DNA from: Candidatus Methanoliparum thermophilum
Lineage (GTDB): Archaea; Halobacteriota; Methanoliparia; Methanoliparales; Methanoliparaceae
DNA length: 64,000 nt
Assembly: GCA_004212075.1 (NCBI GenBank)
Contig: RXIF01000004.1
Coordinates: 186,001 to 250,000 of the forward strand
Reading direction: 5' to 3'
Positions 18,730 to 27,698 of the stretch are shown piece by piece (position 1 is the stretch's first letter; each line of letters starts with the position of its first letter). The notes below the pieces were generated by a model, which made no database searches, was not told the origin of the DNA, and was given only the letters and a program-made list of their open reading frames with translations. The position numbers were made by a program, and so were the translations under genes.

Positions 18730-19222
18730 ATCTTTTCACCTTTTTGATTTTAAGATCAGAACCGCAGACAGGGCATATATCCCCCTCGTTATATATTCTT
18801 TTACATCCTATACATCTTTTCTTCCATATAATTTCTTCTTTTATTCCAGCTTGTATTATCCCCTTCGATTTTATACCAAACTTAGAACAGACATTTTGGA
18901 TTGCATAATCATCCGATAAAATAACCACATCTTTTTTATTGTTATACTCTAACGCTTTTGCTATTAAAGATATATCCGTATCTGAAAGTTTATTTATATC
19001 ACCTGTTTCTTTGGCCATATTTTTAACCTGTTTTATCGTATCTTCTCTACTAGATTCTATTCCTAAATTATAGTTCAAAGCTATTTCTAAAAAGATATTC
19101 TTACTGCACTGGAGTTCATTTACTACTTCGGGTACTGTTATAACATTAATCCCACTTAAACCATTTAAAATATACCCTGTTATAAAAACAGTAGTATCAA
19201 CAATAAATATTTTATCAATCAT
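18713..19222 (-). CDS. nob1: Nob1-type rRNA maturation endonuclease (PIN domain plus zinc ribbon)
   Basis: Endonuclease expected to trim the 3' end of 16S rRNA. The PIN domain shows acidic metal ligands D9, E36, D81/D83 and D104/D105. A zinc ribbon follows with C137, C140, C150 and C153 (CIGCKRIY...CPVCG). The length of 169 is normal for archaeal Nob1. First gene of an overlapping minus-strand operon with gfcR and leuS, a translation-related context that fits. Confidence 0.92.
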   Translation of the reverse strand: MIDKIFIVDTTVFITGYILNGLSGINVITVPEVVNELQCSKNIFLEIALNYNLGIESSREDTIKQVKNMAKETGDINKLSDTDISLIAKALEYNNKKDVVILSDDYAIQNVCSKFGIKSKGIIQAGIKEEIIWKKRCIGCKRIYNEGDICPVCGSDLKIKKVKRYERDR

Positions 19223-19355
19223 ATACGCTACATTATCATGATGATATACTTAATAAAAAGTTCTGCACTTGTTAGTGTTAGTATTATTCTATATTTAAAC
19301 TATTTTGGTATATTTTTGATATATATTTTTGATATAATATTAAAACTTTCCTAAA

Positions 19356-19450
19356 AATGCCCTGTTTTATCGAAAAGTATATATAACGATAGGTATTAAC
19401 TAAAATATGGTGATTGCCTAATTTAATTAAATATCCATAAAACAGGCATT
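19356..19450. repeat. Long-range inverted repeat in the histone promoter region
   Basis: aatgccctgttttat (19356-19370) is the reverse complement of ataaaacaggcatt (19437-19450) except for one bulged base, with about 66 bases between. The arms enclose the TATA-like box aagtatatataacg (19375-19388) of the histone gene. The spacing makes it a possible pair of operator sites or a leader RNA stem. The rest of the 255-bp gap (19223-19477) shows only AT-rich promoter sequence. Confidence 0.45.
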
Positions 19451-19477
19451 CAGTTTTTAAATAAGAGGTGAAATAAT

Positions 19478-19684
19478 ATGACAGATTTACCAATAGCTCC
19501 AATAGACAGAATAATTAGAAAATCTGGTGCAGAAAGAGTGAGCAATGATGCAAGAAAAGATCTTGCAGAGATTCTTGAAGAAAGAGGAAAGACTATAGTA
19601 CAAGAGGCAGTAAAATTAGCAAAACATGCGGGAAGAAAGACTATAAAGACCGAAGATATTGAATTGGCAGTAACGCGTGTTTAA
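19478..19684 (+). CDS. Archaeal histone
   Basis: DNA-wrapping histone-fold protein, 68 residues, complete and without tails: LPIAPIDRIIRKSGAERVS, then the long helix DLAEILEERGKTIVQEAVKLA and HAGRKTIKTEDIELAV. These match HMf-type histones. The ribosome site is AAGAGGTG, 8 bases before the ATG. It is transcribed alone from a promoter carrying an inverted repeat and is followed by a strong oligo-T terminator, consistent with an abundant monocistronic mRNA. Confidence 0.98.
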   Translation: MTDLPIAPIDRIIRKSGAERVSNDARKDLAEILEERGKTIVQEAVKLAKHAGRKTIKTEDIELAVTRV

Positions 19685-19696
19685 TTTAAAAGCAAT

Positions 19697-19716
19697 TTTA
19701 TTTTTTTTTCTTTTTT
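19697..19716 (+). terminator. Oligo-T terminator after the histone gene
   Basis: A stretch of 20 bases with nearly all T (tttatttttttttctttttt) begins 13 bases after the stop codon. Confidence 0.65.
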
Positions 19717-19743
19717 AAAATAAACTTATAAATGTTGAAGTCG

Positions 19744-20367
19744 ATGATACACAAAAAAATCGCAGTCTTTGATTATGGTTGTGGCAACCTTAAAAGTATA
19801 AAAAAAGGATTTGAAAAAGTAGGTGCAATCGTCGATATAACTACCGACAAAAGATTATTGAAGAATGCAGATGGAATAATATTACCTGGTGTTGGAGCTT
19901 TTAAAACTGCTATATGTAAAATAAAAAAAGATTTATCATTTATATATGATTTAATAGATGATAAAAAGCCATTATTTGGCATCTGCCTTGGAATGCAAAT
20001 ATTGATGGAGAAAAGCATGGAAGGTGGATTAATAGAAGGTTTTGGGATACTGCCAGGAAAAGTAGTGAAATTTAATAAAAATATACTTACTGGTCTTAAG
20101 GTTCCGCATATGGGTTGGAATCTTGTTGAAGTTAAAAATAAGAAGAATCCTATTTTTTTAGGAATAAATAAATCTTATTTTTATTTTGCACATTCATATT
20201 ACGTAAGGACGAATAATGAGTATGTAATATGCGAGACAGAATATGGTGTAAAGTTCCCATCAGCGATAGCAGATTTAAAGAAAAATATATATGGAGTTCA
20301 GTTTCATCCTGAAAAGAGTGGTAATGAAGGATTAAAGATATTGCATAATTTTTTAGAGATTTGTTAA
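19744..20367 (+). CDS. hisH: Imidazole glycerol phosphate synthase glutaminase subunit HisH
   Basis: Glutamine amidotransferase that feeds ammonia to HisF in histidine synthesis. The triad nucleophile lies in GICLGMQ (about residue 82) and the His/Glu pair in VQFHPEKSG near the C-terminus. The start VFDYGCGNLKS and GVGAFKTAI are typical. An ATG at 19732 is also in frame. I prefer 19744 because homologues begin near there and a TATA-like tttaaaataaa (19714-19724) sits about 25 bases upstream, which would make the mRNA leaderless. HisF is not in the window; hisA and hisB are at 58.7-60.0 kb, so the pathway is dispersed. Confidence 0.95.
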   Translation: MIHKKIAVFDYGCGNLKSIKKGFEKVGAIVDITTDKRLLKNADGIILPGVGAFKTAICKIKKDLSFIYDLIDDKKPLFGICLGMQILMEKSMEGGLIEGFGILPGKVVKFNKNILTGLKVPHMGWNLVEVKNKKNPIFLGINKSYFYFAHSYYVRTNNEYVICETEYGVKFPSAIADLKKNIYGVQFHPEKSGNEGLKILHNFLEIC

Positions 20368-20368
20368 A

Positions 20369-21703
20369 ATGGACCTAGAAGGATACGCAAAGAACCTATT
20401 GTATAAAAAAGTGGATAAAGATAAGATAGTAGAGAAGTTAATCGAGTTAATCATAGAGTTCAAAGGATATGAACAAAAATTAGCTGAAAAATGGGCTAAT
20501 GCAATAATACAAGAGTCAGAGACGACGTTAAATATAAAAAATGATTTTGCACGATACGAAAGATCAGGTGTCAAGATTGGAGATGTTGGAGTAGGTTCAA
20601 GAGGTTTAGGAGATTTTTATATCCATTCGAAGATAGGGGATATAATTGGAAAGACGTCTGCAGTAATAGATTCTAAAGATATGGATGATTCTGGCGTGGT
20701 AAAGATAGATAAAACCAAAGAATATTATATAGTAATAAGTGTTGATGGGATACATTCTCGATTGAGCGATTTCCCATTTCTATCTGGTTTTCATGTAACG
20801 AAGGCTACTTTACGGGATATATACGTGATGGGTGCAACACCGGTTGCTCTTTTATCAGATATTCATGTAGCAGACGATAGTGACGTATCAAAGATATTTG
20901 AACATATCGCTGGGATATCTTCTGTATCCCGTCTTATGAATGTGCCATTGATAACAGGTTCTACGTTAAGAATCGGTGGAGACATGGTCATAGGAGACAG
21001 GATGACGGGATGTGTGGGTGCTGTAGGTATTACAGATTATCTAACTGCCAGGTCTTATTCGAAGCCAGGAGACGTTATCTTAATGTCAGAAGGTTCTGGA
21101 GGGGGTACAATATCTACATCCGCGTTATATTATGGGGAAGAAGATGTCATACCTGAGACATTAAACATAAAGTTTTTAATTGCTGCTGATTCGTTAATAA
21201 AAAGTGGTCAAGTAAAAAAAATCCATACAATGACTGATGTCACCAATGGCGGATTAAGAGGGGATTTAAATGAGATATCGAAGACTGCTAATGTTAAATT
21301 GGTCTTTTATGAGAAGAAAGTAAGAAGTTTAGTAAACAAAAGAGTCCTTGAGATGTTAGATCGGTATGAGATAGACTATCTAGGTGTATCGTTGGATTCT
21401 CTTCTTATAATATGCCCACCAGATTTAGCAAAAGACATAAAAAATGTTTTAAAGACAAAAGATGTAAGGATAGAAGAGATAGGATACGTCGAGATGGGAA
21501 CCGGCGTAGAGATAGTCGAGGATGGTATACATAAAAAATTCGAGCCAAAGTTTAGGGAGTCGGCGTATACTCCGATAAAAAAGGTTGTTGGAGATATTAA
21601 ACCCGATAATTTTGAAGATATGGTAGAAAGGATTGATAAATCTGTTAAAAAAGCGATAGAGAAGAGAGACCGGATGGTAGATATGCTAAAGGATAGAACT
21701 TAA
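20369..21703 (+). CDS. AIR synthase-related protein (PurM/SelD/HypE superfamily)
   Basis: The 444-residue protein has an extra N-terminal helical region of about 90 residues, then the PurM-like N-domain (VISVDGIHSRLSDFP near 125, GATPVALLSDIHVADD near 155, TGSTLRIGGDM near 195) and C-domain (TMTDVTNGGLRGDL near 290). It resembles the archaeal group annotated as HypE-related (COG1973), whose substrate is unknown. Members of the superfamily activate substrates with ATP. It starts two bases after hisH, so it is probably cotranscribed, although it is not a known histidine gene. Selenophosphate synthase is unlikely because the catalytic Cys/Sec N-terminus is missing. Confidence 0.8.
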   Translation: MDLEGYAKNLLYKKVDKDKIVEKLIELIIEFKGYEQKLAEKWANAIIQESETTLNIKNDFARYERSGVKIGDVGVGSRGLGDFYIHSKIGDIIGKTSAVIDSKDMDDSGVVKIDKTKEYYIVISVDGIHSRLSDFPFLSGFHVTKATLRDIYVMGATPVALLSDIHVADDSDVSKIFEHIAGISSVSRLMNVPLITGSTLRIGGDMVIGDRMTGCVGAVGITDYLTARSYSKPGDVILMSEGSGGGTISTSALYYGEEDVIPETLNIKFLIAADSLIKSGQVKKIHTMTDVTNGGLRGDLNEISKTANVKLVFYEKKVRSLVNKRVLEMLDRYEIDYLGVSLDSLLIICPPDLAKDIKNVLKTKDVRIEEIGYVEMGTGVEIVEDGIHKKFEPKFRESAYTPIKKVVGDIKPDNFEDMVERIDKSVKKAIEKRDRMVDMLKDRT

Positions 21704-21708
21704 AAACA

Positions 21709-22470
21709 TCATCTATCAAAAAACATCTTGAAAATATCACCAATCCCTTTGAACGATTCTTCTTCCATCTCTTTTCTGTAATCCTCTATCTCTACATCCC
21801 CATCTATCCCAGCTAGTTTCTTGCATATATCTATAGCCTCTTTCCTTCCCCCAATATAATCTACTAGTCCTATCTCTTTTGCTTTAAGCCCCAAGAAATA
21901 TTTTCCGTCTTTTATCTCTTTTAATCTATCTTTATCGATATTTCTACTCTTGACAATTTCGTTCAGGAATAGATCGTTGATCAGGTTTAATTCCTCGTCT
22001 ATTATCTCTTTTTCTTCCATGCCGAACGGCTTGAAAGGCATACCGAGATCTTTAAACCTTCCTGTTACAGAAGTATCGACCTGTATTCCAAATTTTTTCA
22101 TAAAATCTGATAGATCAACTCTGATACCCGCAACACCTATTCCGCCAACCCGGCTTAGTTCATCACATACAATCTTGTCACAGCTAGATGCGATCCAGTA
22201 CGCACCAGATAGACAATTTTCTTCGATTCTTGCAACTTTTGGTTTTTTTACCTCTTTTATCTCTCGTGTTAACTCTTTTGAGTAATACGGAGATCCGCCT
22301 GGAGAATCTATCTCAAATACTATGCCTTTAACATCTTTATCATCGGCTGCTTTACTGATATACCTTTTAAGTCTTGATATTTTATCTGAAAAATCAATAG
22401 GAAGGAATAATATGGATTTTTCTCCAAAAATGGCACCTTCTATCGGTATTATTGCTATTTTTTCACTCAT
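21709..22470 (-). CDS. sppA: SppA-type signal peptide peptidase / ClpP-fold serine protease
   Basis: Serine protease of the S49 family that degrades cleaved signal peptides or membrane-associated peptides. Counting from the ATG at 22470, the nucleophile is S88 (ENCLSGAYW) and the general base K140 (GRFKDLG), with the oxyanion stretch FEIDSPGGSPYY near 55. An ATG at 22488 also fits, but TTATATAAA at about 22493-22501 (minus strand) sits some 25 bases before 22470, suggesting a leaderless start there. No transmembrane helix is evident, so it is probably cytoplasmic or peripheral. It is convergent with the AIR-synthase-related gene, six bases apart. Confidence 0.88.
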   Translation of the reverse strand: MSEKIAIIPIEGAIFGEKSILFLPIDFSDKISRLKRYISKAADDKDVKGIVFEIDSPGGSPYYSKELTREIKEVKKPKVARIEENCLSGAYWIASSCDKIVCDELSRVGGIGVAGIRVDLSDFMKKFGIQVDTSVTGRFKDLGMPFKPFGMEEKEIIDEELNLINDLFLNEIVKSRNIDKDRLKEIKDGKYFLGLKAKEIGLVDYIGGRKEAIDICKKLAGIDGDVEIEDYRKEMEEESFKGIGDIFKMFFDR

Positions 22471-22679
22471 AGATAACCAAATTAACATCTCTTTATATAA
22501 AAATATTCGTATTATAACTTGTGTCGTAATCGCCGAATTTTAGATTCCATATCTTAAATTTTATAACTCTTTGACATATCAAATAAATTAAAATCTCATA
22601 GTTTAATAATTCAATAAAAAAATAATTAATGATAAAGTTTATATATTATATAATTATAAAATACTTTGGTGTAATATGT

Positions 22680-22802
22680 ATGAATTTTAGTGTAAATAGA
22701 TCAAAAATAGAGAATGGTTGGGTATGCAGAGAATGTGGTGCTGTTAATAACGTTTATAGAACTACCTGTCGTCTATGCGGTAAAAAGAAGCCAATAATAT
22801 AA
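22680..22802 (+). CDS. Zinc-finger miniprotein, 40 aa
   Basis: A 40-codon frame (MNFSVNRSKIENGWVCRECG...) has C16, C19, C30 and C33 in the CxxC-x10-CxxC pattern of RanBP2-like or rubredoxin-like zinc ribbons, and a basic C-terminus (GKKKPII). A strong TATA region (tttatatattatataattata, about 22639-22659) precedes it at leaderless distance. Similar orphan zinc ribbons are common in archaea; the role is unknown. The divergent 190-bp region to sppA holds only AT-rich promoter sequence. Confidence 0.75.
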   Translation: MNFSVNRSKIENGWVCRECGAVNNVYRTTCRLCGKKKPII

Positions 22803-23074
22803 ATAAACAAGTTTAAGCATTATAATTTATTATTTACCCTTTTTTTTGAAAGAGTAAAGATCCTGATTGAATAATCTTAAATCCTATTCTCTTGTCTTGT
22901 TCCATAAAACATAGTAAAAATATGATGGCTTTTCTTTGATATCTATAAATCTCATCTCTTCATAGTCGATGCAATGTTTATATAAATAAAAAGATATATA
23001 AATAAAAAAAGTTTATATCAATATTAGTAAAAATTTATTAATAAGATACATAAAATCAAGTAAGGGTAAAGAAT
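22803..23074. other. Intergenic region without genes
   Basis: This AT-rich stretch of 272 bases has an oligo-T run at about 22841-22848, a likely terminator of the zinc-finger miniprotein, and TATA-like boxes (gtttatataaat about 22976, gtttatatcaat about 23009) upstream of the phosphatase gene. I see no coding sequence. Confidence 0.4.
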
Positions 23075-24280
23075 ATGGATAAATGTTGGAGAAGAATTCT
23101 CTATTTGCTCTCCGCTCTACTACTTCTTTCGTTCCCCATCATTTCGGCTTATGGGGATGTTGAAGGGTTTTTTGCCAATGATAATATACCCTATAATATA
23201 CATCTCGGTTTTAGATCAGATCCTTCTACCTCTATAACCATCGCATGGAAGACCTCAGCTCCGGCGGGAAGTTTTGTCCAGTATGGGATGGATCAGTACT
23301 ATGGAATGACCGCCAGAGGAGATAAAGGATCTTCGCTTTTTCATGAGGTGAATCTGATCGATCTAGAACCGAATACAACCTACCATTACAGGTGTGGATC
23401 AGAAGACGGCTGGAGCCAAGACCATACTTTTAAGACTGCCCCGTTGGACGATGGTAACGTATCATTTATCGTCGTGGGAGATTCTAGAAACGAGGCAACA
23501 GATTGTAATTTTGATGGATGGAAGGTGGTATCAGAAGCAGCCGCTTCTGAGGACTTTGATTTCTCGCTCTTCTCGGGTGATTTTGTCTATTTTGGTTTTA
23601 TTCCTTTGGAATGGAAATTATGGTTTGATTCGGCGGCACCCGAGCTTTTTCTCAAAGCCCCATTTATGGTAGTACTTGGGAACCACGAGTTTCGCAGTCC
23701 AATCTACTTTACCCAGTTTGCCACACCTGATTTTAAAAACAAAGGATGGTACTCGTTTGATTATGGAAATGTGCACGTGGCTGTTCTTAACACCGAAACT
23801 TCCCTCTTAACATCCATAGAACCTCTGATATTCCCGGCTGATATGGGACCCAGCTCGGAGCAATACAAATGGCTTGAAGATGATCTATCCAATGTCCCGG
23901 ATGATATGTGGAAGATTGTCGTTCTACATAGACCACCTTACTCTTGTGGAAAAGCACACGGAGATAATATCGATGTCCAGCCTATAACCACACTTTTCGA
24001 TGAGTATGGCGTGGATTTGGTCTTTGCTGGGCATGACCATGGATACCAGAGGAGTAAACCGATAGTGAATGGAGAGATAACAGGAGGGGGTGGGACTATC
24101 TATATGATATCCGGCGGCGCGGGAGCTCCGCTTTATCCTGTGGATAAGAAGGATGAACGTTTTTCATATGCAGAGTCTTGCTATCATTATACTTTGGTTG
24201 AGGTAGATGGGAATGTACTAACATTAAAAGCAAAATATCCTGATGGTGAGGTCTTCGACTCACTTATACTTACCAAATAG
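23075..24280 (+). CDS. Secreted purple-acid-phosphatase-like metallophosphoesterase
   Basis: Exported calcineurin-fold phosphatase with an N-terminal fibronectin-III-like domain. A signal peptide spans 1-26 (YLLSALLLLSFPIISAYG). The FN3-like domain follows (HLGFRSDPSTSITIAWKTS ... LEPNTTYHYRCGSEDGW). The catalytic domain has metal-ligand motifs VVGDSR near 135, LFSGDFVYFG near 168, GNHEF near 205, and VFAGHDHGYQRS near 320. The 401 residues are complete. The gene is noticeably more GC-rich than its neighbours, and a scrap of the tgtA gene lies just downstream, so it may be acquired. The substrate is unknown; phosphate scavenging is likely from the family. Confidence 0.92.
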   Translation: MDKCWRRILYLLSALLLLSFPIISAYGDVEGFFANDNIPYNIHLGFRSDPSTSITIAWKTSAPAGSFVQYGMDQYYGMTARGDKGSSLFHEVNLIDLEPNTTYHYRCGSEDGWSQDHTFKTAPLDDGNVSFIVVGDSRNEATDCNFDGWKVVSEAAASEDFDFSLFSGDFVYFGFIPLEWKLWFDSAAPELFLKAPFMVVLGNHEFRSPIYFTQFATPDFKNKGWYSFDYGNVHVAVLNTETSLLTSIEPLIFPADMGPSSEQYKWLEDDLSNVPDDMWKIVVLHRPPYSCGKAHGDNIDVQPITTLFDEYGVDLVFAGHDHGYQRSKPIVNGEITGGGGTIYMISGGAGAPLYPVDKKDERFSYAESCYHYTLVEVDGNVLTLKAKYPDGEVFDSLILTK

Positions 24281-24305
24281 AGGGGTGCAACAATCGTCCT
24301 TTTTG

Positions 24306-24346
24306 ATGAGAGATCGAGCGAGAGAAGGATTCACGGAATGCTAAAC
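24306..24346 (+). repeat. Scrap of duplicated tgtA sequence
   Basis: tgagagatcgagcgagagaa followed by a slightly diverged stretch ending ggaatgctaaac repeats part of the intact tgtA gene (24734-24777), with a three-base in-frame deletion and a few substitutions. It corresponds to TgtA residues LRDRAREEGLHRMLN. The surrounding gap (24281-24531) otherwise holds only the tgtA promoter region. Confidence 0.65.
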
Positions 24347-24531
24347 AGTGATATAATAATGGATAATATTGCTTTACTTAGATTTTTTATATCTCTTATT
24401 TACCTATAATGAATTGGAAACTGTTCTCATATCGATCTTATCATCTTTTACTTCTCATGATAATCTATTTTGATAAAAACCGTAATTAAATAGAAATAAA
24501 TACTCTCCTATATAACCAAAGGCGGAAGACT

Positions 24532-26019
24532 ATGGATGTAAAATTTGAGATAATAAAAAAAGATGTCTTGGGCCGGGTAGGACATTTAAAAACCAAGCAT
24601 GGTATCATTGAGACACCCATGATACTGCCTGTTATAAATCCTAATAATATAGTAATTCCACCGGAAGATATGAAGAATATCGGGGCTGAAGCGATAATAA
24701 CAAACTCTTACATAATCTATTCAAACCAGAGATTGAGAGATCGAGCGAGAGAAGAAGGACTTCATAGAATGCTAAACTTCGATCGACCGATTATGACCGA
24801 TTCTGGATCGTTTCAATTATCCGTTTATGGAGATATAAACGTTGATAACATGGAGATACTACAATTCCAGAACGAGATCGGATCGGATATCTGTGTGCCG
24901 TTAGATATACCTACCAAACCAAACGAGAGATACGATGAGGCTGAAAAGGATGTTACGATAACAATAAATAGATTAAGAGAAATATCTAACATAAAACATA
25001 TATTCAAAGATAATATCATTGTTGCACCAATTCAAGGCTCTACTTACAGAGATTTGAGAAGAAAAAATGCTATAGAAGCAAGCAAATTAGATTTTGATCT
25101 TTATGCTATAGGAGCGATAGTTCCATTGTTAGAGGAGTACAGATACGATGATATAGTCGATGTAGTGATTGCTTCTAAACTGAATATCCCACTTAACAAA
25201 CCTGTCCATTTATTTGGTGCAGGACATCCAATGGGATTTGCAATATTTGTCTTGATGGGATGCGATCTCTTCGATTCGGCATCTTATATCTTATATGCAA
25301 TGGATAAACGATATTTAACCGTAAATGGTACCTACAAACTATCCAACCTGAGATATTTTCAATGTAACTGTCCTGTCTGTTCCAAATATACCCCTGAAGA
25401 AGTCAGAGGGTTGGAAAACGAGGATATTGTAAGATTGTTGGCTATTCATAACCTATATGAGAGTTTTACTGAGATAAAACGGATAAAACAATCGATAATG
25501 GACGGAAGATTATGGGAGTTAGTTCAGATCAGATGTGCAAGCCATCCAAAATTGCTGAACGGTCTAAGAAGATTGGTCAAATATTCTAATAATCTGGAAA
25601 GATACGACGTCTCAAGTAAATCGGCATTTTTCTATGGTGGCGTGGAAAGTAACAGACGGACAGAGGTTATAAGATATAGAAAAAAGCTGAGAAACATGCC
25701 TATTAAGACGACACCTGCTTTAATAACGACCATACCATCTATTGAAGATATTAAAGACTATAAGAGCGTTTATTATTTAAAACCTCCTTTCGGTCCGTAT
25801 CCGTTGGAGTTATCTGAGACATACCCATTAAATTTTGAATCGCCTGAAATTCTCGATAAAGAGATGGTTAGGGCTGCTCTATTAAATTTGATCGTTTTTC
25901 TAAATAATGATAAAAATAAGGGGAAAGATGTCACGTTTGAATACGATAAAAGATACAGAGACCCATTAATAAAAAAGATTAAGAAAATGGTGGATGTGAG
26001 ATTAATAAATGAGATTTGA
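24532..26019 (+). CDS. tgtA: Archaeal tRNA-guanine(15) transglycosylase TgtA
   Basis: Exchanges guanine-15 in tRNA for preQ0, the first step of archaeosine formation. The 495 residues contain the TIM-barrel nucleophile region PIMTDSGSFQLSVYG (D90), the second aspartate region VLMGCDLFDSASY (about 240-253), and the zinc site CNCPVC near 282. The C-terminus lacks an obvious PUA domain; the downstream partner carries one. It overlaps arcS by 11 bases, linking the two enzymes of the same modification. TATA-like sequence lies about 30-50 bases upstream. Confidence 0.96.
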   Translation: MDVKFEIIKKDVLGRVGHLKTKHGIIETPMILPVINPNNIVIPPEDMKNIGAEAIITNSYIIYSNQRLRDRAREEGLHRMLNFDRPIMTDSGSFQLSVYGDINVDNMEILQFQNEIGSDICVPLDIPTKPNERYDEAEKDVTITINRLREISNIKHIFKDNIIVAPIQGSTYRDLRRKNAIEASKLDFDLYAIGAIVPLLEEYRYDDIVDVVIASKLNIPLNKPVHLFGAGHPMGFAIFVLMGCDLFDSASYILYAMDKRYLTVNGTYKLSNLRYFQCNCPVCSKYTPEEVRGLENEDIVRLLAIHNLYESFTEIKRIKQSIMDGRLWELVQIRCASHPKLLNGLRRLVKYSNNLERYDVSSKSAFFYGGVESNRRTEVIRYRKKLRNMPIKTTPALITTIPSIEDIKDYKSVYYLKPPFGPYPLELSETYPLNFESPEILDKEMVRAALLNLIVFLNNDKNKGKDVTFEYDKRYRDPLIKKIKKMVDVRLINEI

Positions 26020-27697
26020 AGTATTAAAAGAGGATGGGGTGGCACGGTTGGGATCGTTAAAACTAACTGATAAGAAAGAGATAAAAACTCCTGGTTTAGT
26101 CGGAGAAGATCTTCTAAATGATCTTGCAATAAAGATATATGATGAATCCTCTTATCCGCATATAAATTATCTTAAGAATCATTCAAAATTAAACTATCTG
26201 CAGAATCAAGATGCAGAAATTTACATCTTGCTATACGCCAACAGATACATAGGAGATTACAGAAAACTCTCTATGATGCTAACAAGAACACGCGATTCAA
26301 TCCCCCCCGATTCAGCACTATTTCTTCGAGCGATTGCATCCCCTGAAAATGTTTCTATCTTTGTTTATCATGGAGTAGACCTATTCGACGATATCTATGG
26401 AAAAATTGCAGCACTACGTGGCATTTATCTCACGACAGATGGAGAATATAGACTGAAGGATCTTATAGAGTTCCCGTGTAACTGTCCTGTATGTAAAGAT
26501 AAAAAACCTTCCGATCTGGATAATGAGAACATAAAAAGAGTAATAGAATTTTTATATACGCACAACAAGTCTGTATTAGAGGTCGAGATTAAAAAGATAA
26601 GGTATCTCATTGAGAATGAGAATATAACAGAATATGTTGAGAAACAATGTAGATCATCACCATGGATCACCGCTCTATACAGAATTATGGATCATGATTT
26701 TTTGAGTAGAAGGATACCTTTATTCAGAAGATCTCATCTATATGCTAACACATCTGACAGTTTTAATAGAATAGAGATCAAAAATTTTAACGATCGGGTG
26801 ATGGAGAGATATCAAAAGCCAAATTTGGATAATTTGTTAATCCTTCCATGTTCTGCAAGAAAACCTTATTCTTTGTCCCCATCGCATAGAACAATAATAG
26901 ATGCCATCCTACCATATAGAAAATATCTTCATGAGGTTATATTAACCTCGCCTTTAGGTCTTGTGCCGAGAGAGCTCGAGCTGATATATCCAGCATCATC
27001 TTATGATATCCCGGTTACAGGAAAATGGACTTATGAAGAGATTGAATGGGGTAAACACTGTCTTAAAAAGTTTTTAGATAAAAATAAGTATAAAAATATA
27101 ATAGCCCATGTTGATGGGGCGTACAGAGATATCTGTGAATTGGTAGAGGAAGAATTGGGTCTAAATGTCGTTTATACTTCTGGATCTATTGAAAATTTAA
27201 GAAAAGCTATGTTAGATATAGATACCGATAAAAAGATAACTAATAAGGAGAGAAAATTTTTAATATTTAGATCGATGCTATCCTACCAGTTCGGTTGTAA
27301 GATGGCTAACGAAATTCTGAACGATCAAGATGATATAAAGATAAGGGGTAAATATCCATATATGACGGCTTTTATTGGAAAAAAACAATTTTTAAAGGTT
27401 AATATGAATTATAAACTGGTAGATTTGACGATAGATGCTGTAGAAAACGTGAAAAAGATAAGGAAAGATATATTTCCCGGAGATTATGCCGTATCGATTG
27501 AGGATTTTGTTCCATTGGGAGATGTTTTCAATATCGGTGTGATAGATGCAGACAAAAAGATAAGACCCAACGATCTGGTTTTATTTGAAGGTAAAAGAGC
27601 GATAGGTTTCGGTATGGCTAAAATATCTGGATGGGAGATGGTAAAATCCAGAAAAGGTTCTGCAATAAAGGTTAAATCTGTTAAAGAGGTAAATTAA
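26009..27697 (+). CDS. arcS: Archaeosine synthase ArcS (TgtA2)
   Basis: Converts preQ0 at tRNA position 15 to archaeosine. The protein is a TgtA paralogue that lost the transglycosylase aspartate motifs but keeps the zinc site (FPCNCPVCKDKKP, about 156-168). It carries the ArcS signature LILPCSARKPYSLS (about 278-291) in the domain after the barrel, and a C-terminal PUA domain (from about 480, FPGDYAVSIEDF ... GKRAIGFGMAKIS). In euryarchaea ArcS works with a radical SAM partner (RaSEA) to attach lysine; that gene is not identifiable here. The 562 residues match the family. Confidence 0.95.
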   Translation: MRFEVLKEDGVARLGSLKLTDKKEIKTPGLVGEDLLNDLAIKIYDESSYPHINYLKNHSKLNYLQNQDAEIYILLYANRYIGDYRKLSMMLTRTRDSIPPDSALFLRAIASPENVSIFVYHGVDLFDDIYGKIAALRGIYLTTDGEYRLKDLIEFPCNCPVCKDKKPSDLDNENIKRVIEFLYTHNKSVLEVEIKKIRYLIENENITEYVEKQCRSSPWITALYRIMDHDFLSRRIPLFRRSHLYANTSDSFNRIEIKNFNDRVMERYQKPNLDNLLILPCSARKPYSLSPSHRTIIDAILPYRKYLHEVILTSPLGLVPRELELIYPASSYDIPVTGKWTYEEIEWGKHCLKKFLDKNKYKNIIAHVDGAYRDICELVEEELGLNVVYTSGSIENLRKAMLDIDTDKKITNKERKFLIFRSMLSYQFGCKMANEILNDQDDIKIRGKYPYMTAFIGKKQFLKVNMNYKLVDLTIDAVENVKKIRKDIFPGDYAVSIEDFVPLGDVFNIGVIDADKKIRPNDLVLFEGKRAIGFGMAKISGWEMVKSRKGSAIKVKSVKEVN

Positions 27698-27698
27698 G

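Noticed and set aside
20369-21703. Selenophosphate synthetase or methanogenesis marker 2 for the AIR-synthase-related gene
   Set aside because: The protein is much longer than those families, has an extra N-terminal region and lacks the SelD N-terminal Cys/Sec loop.
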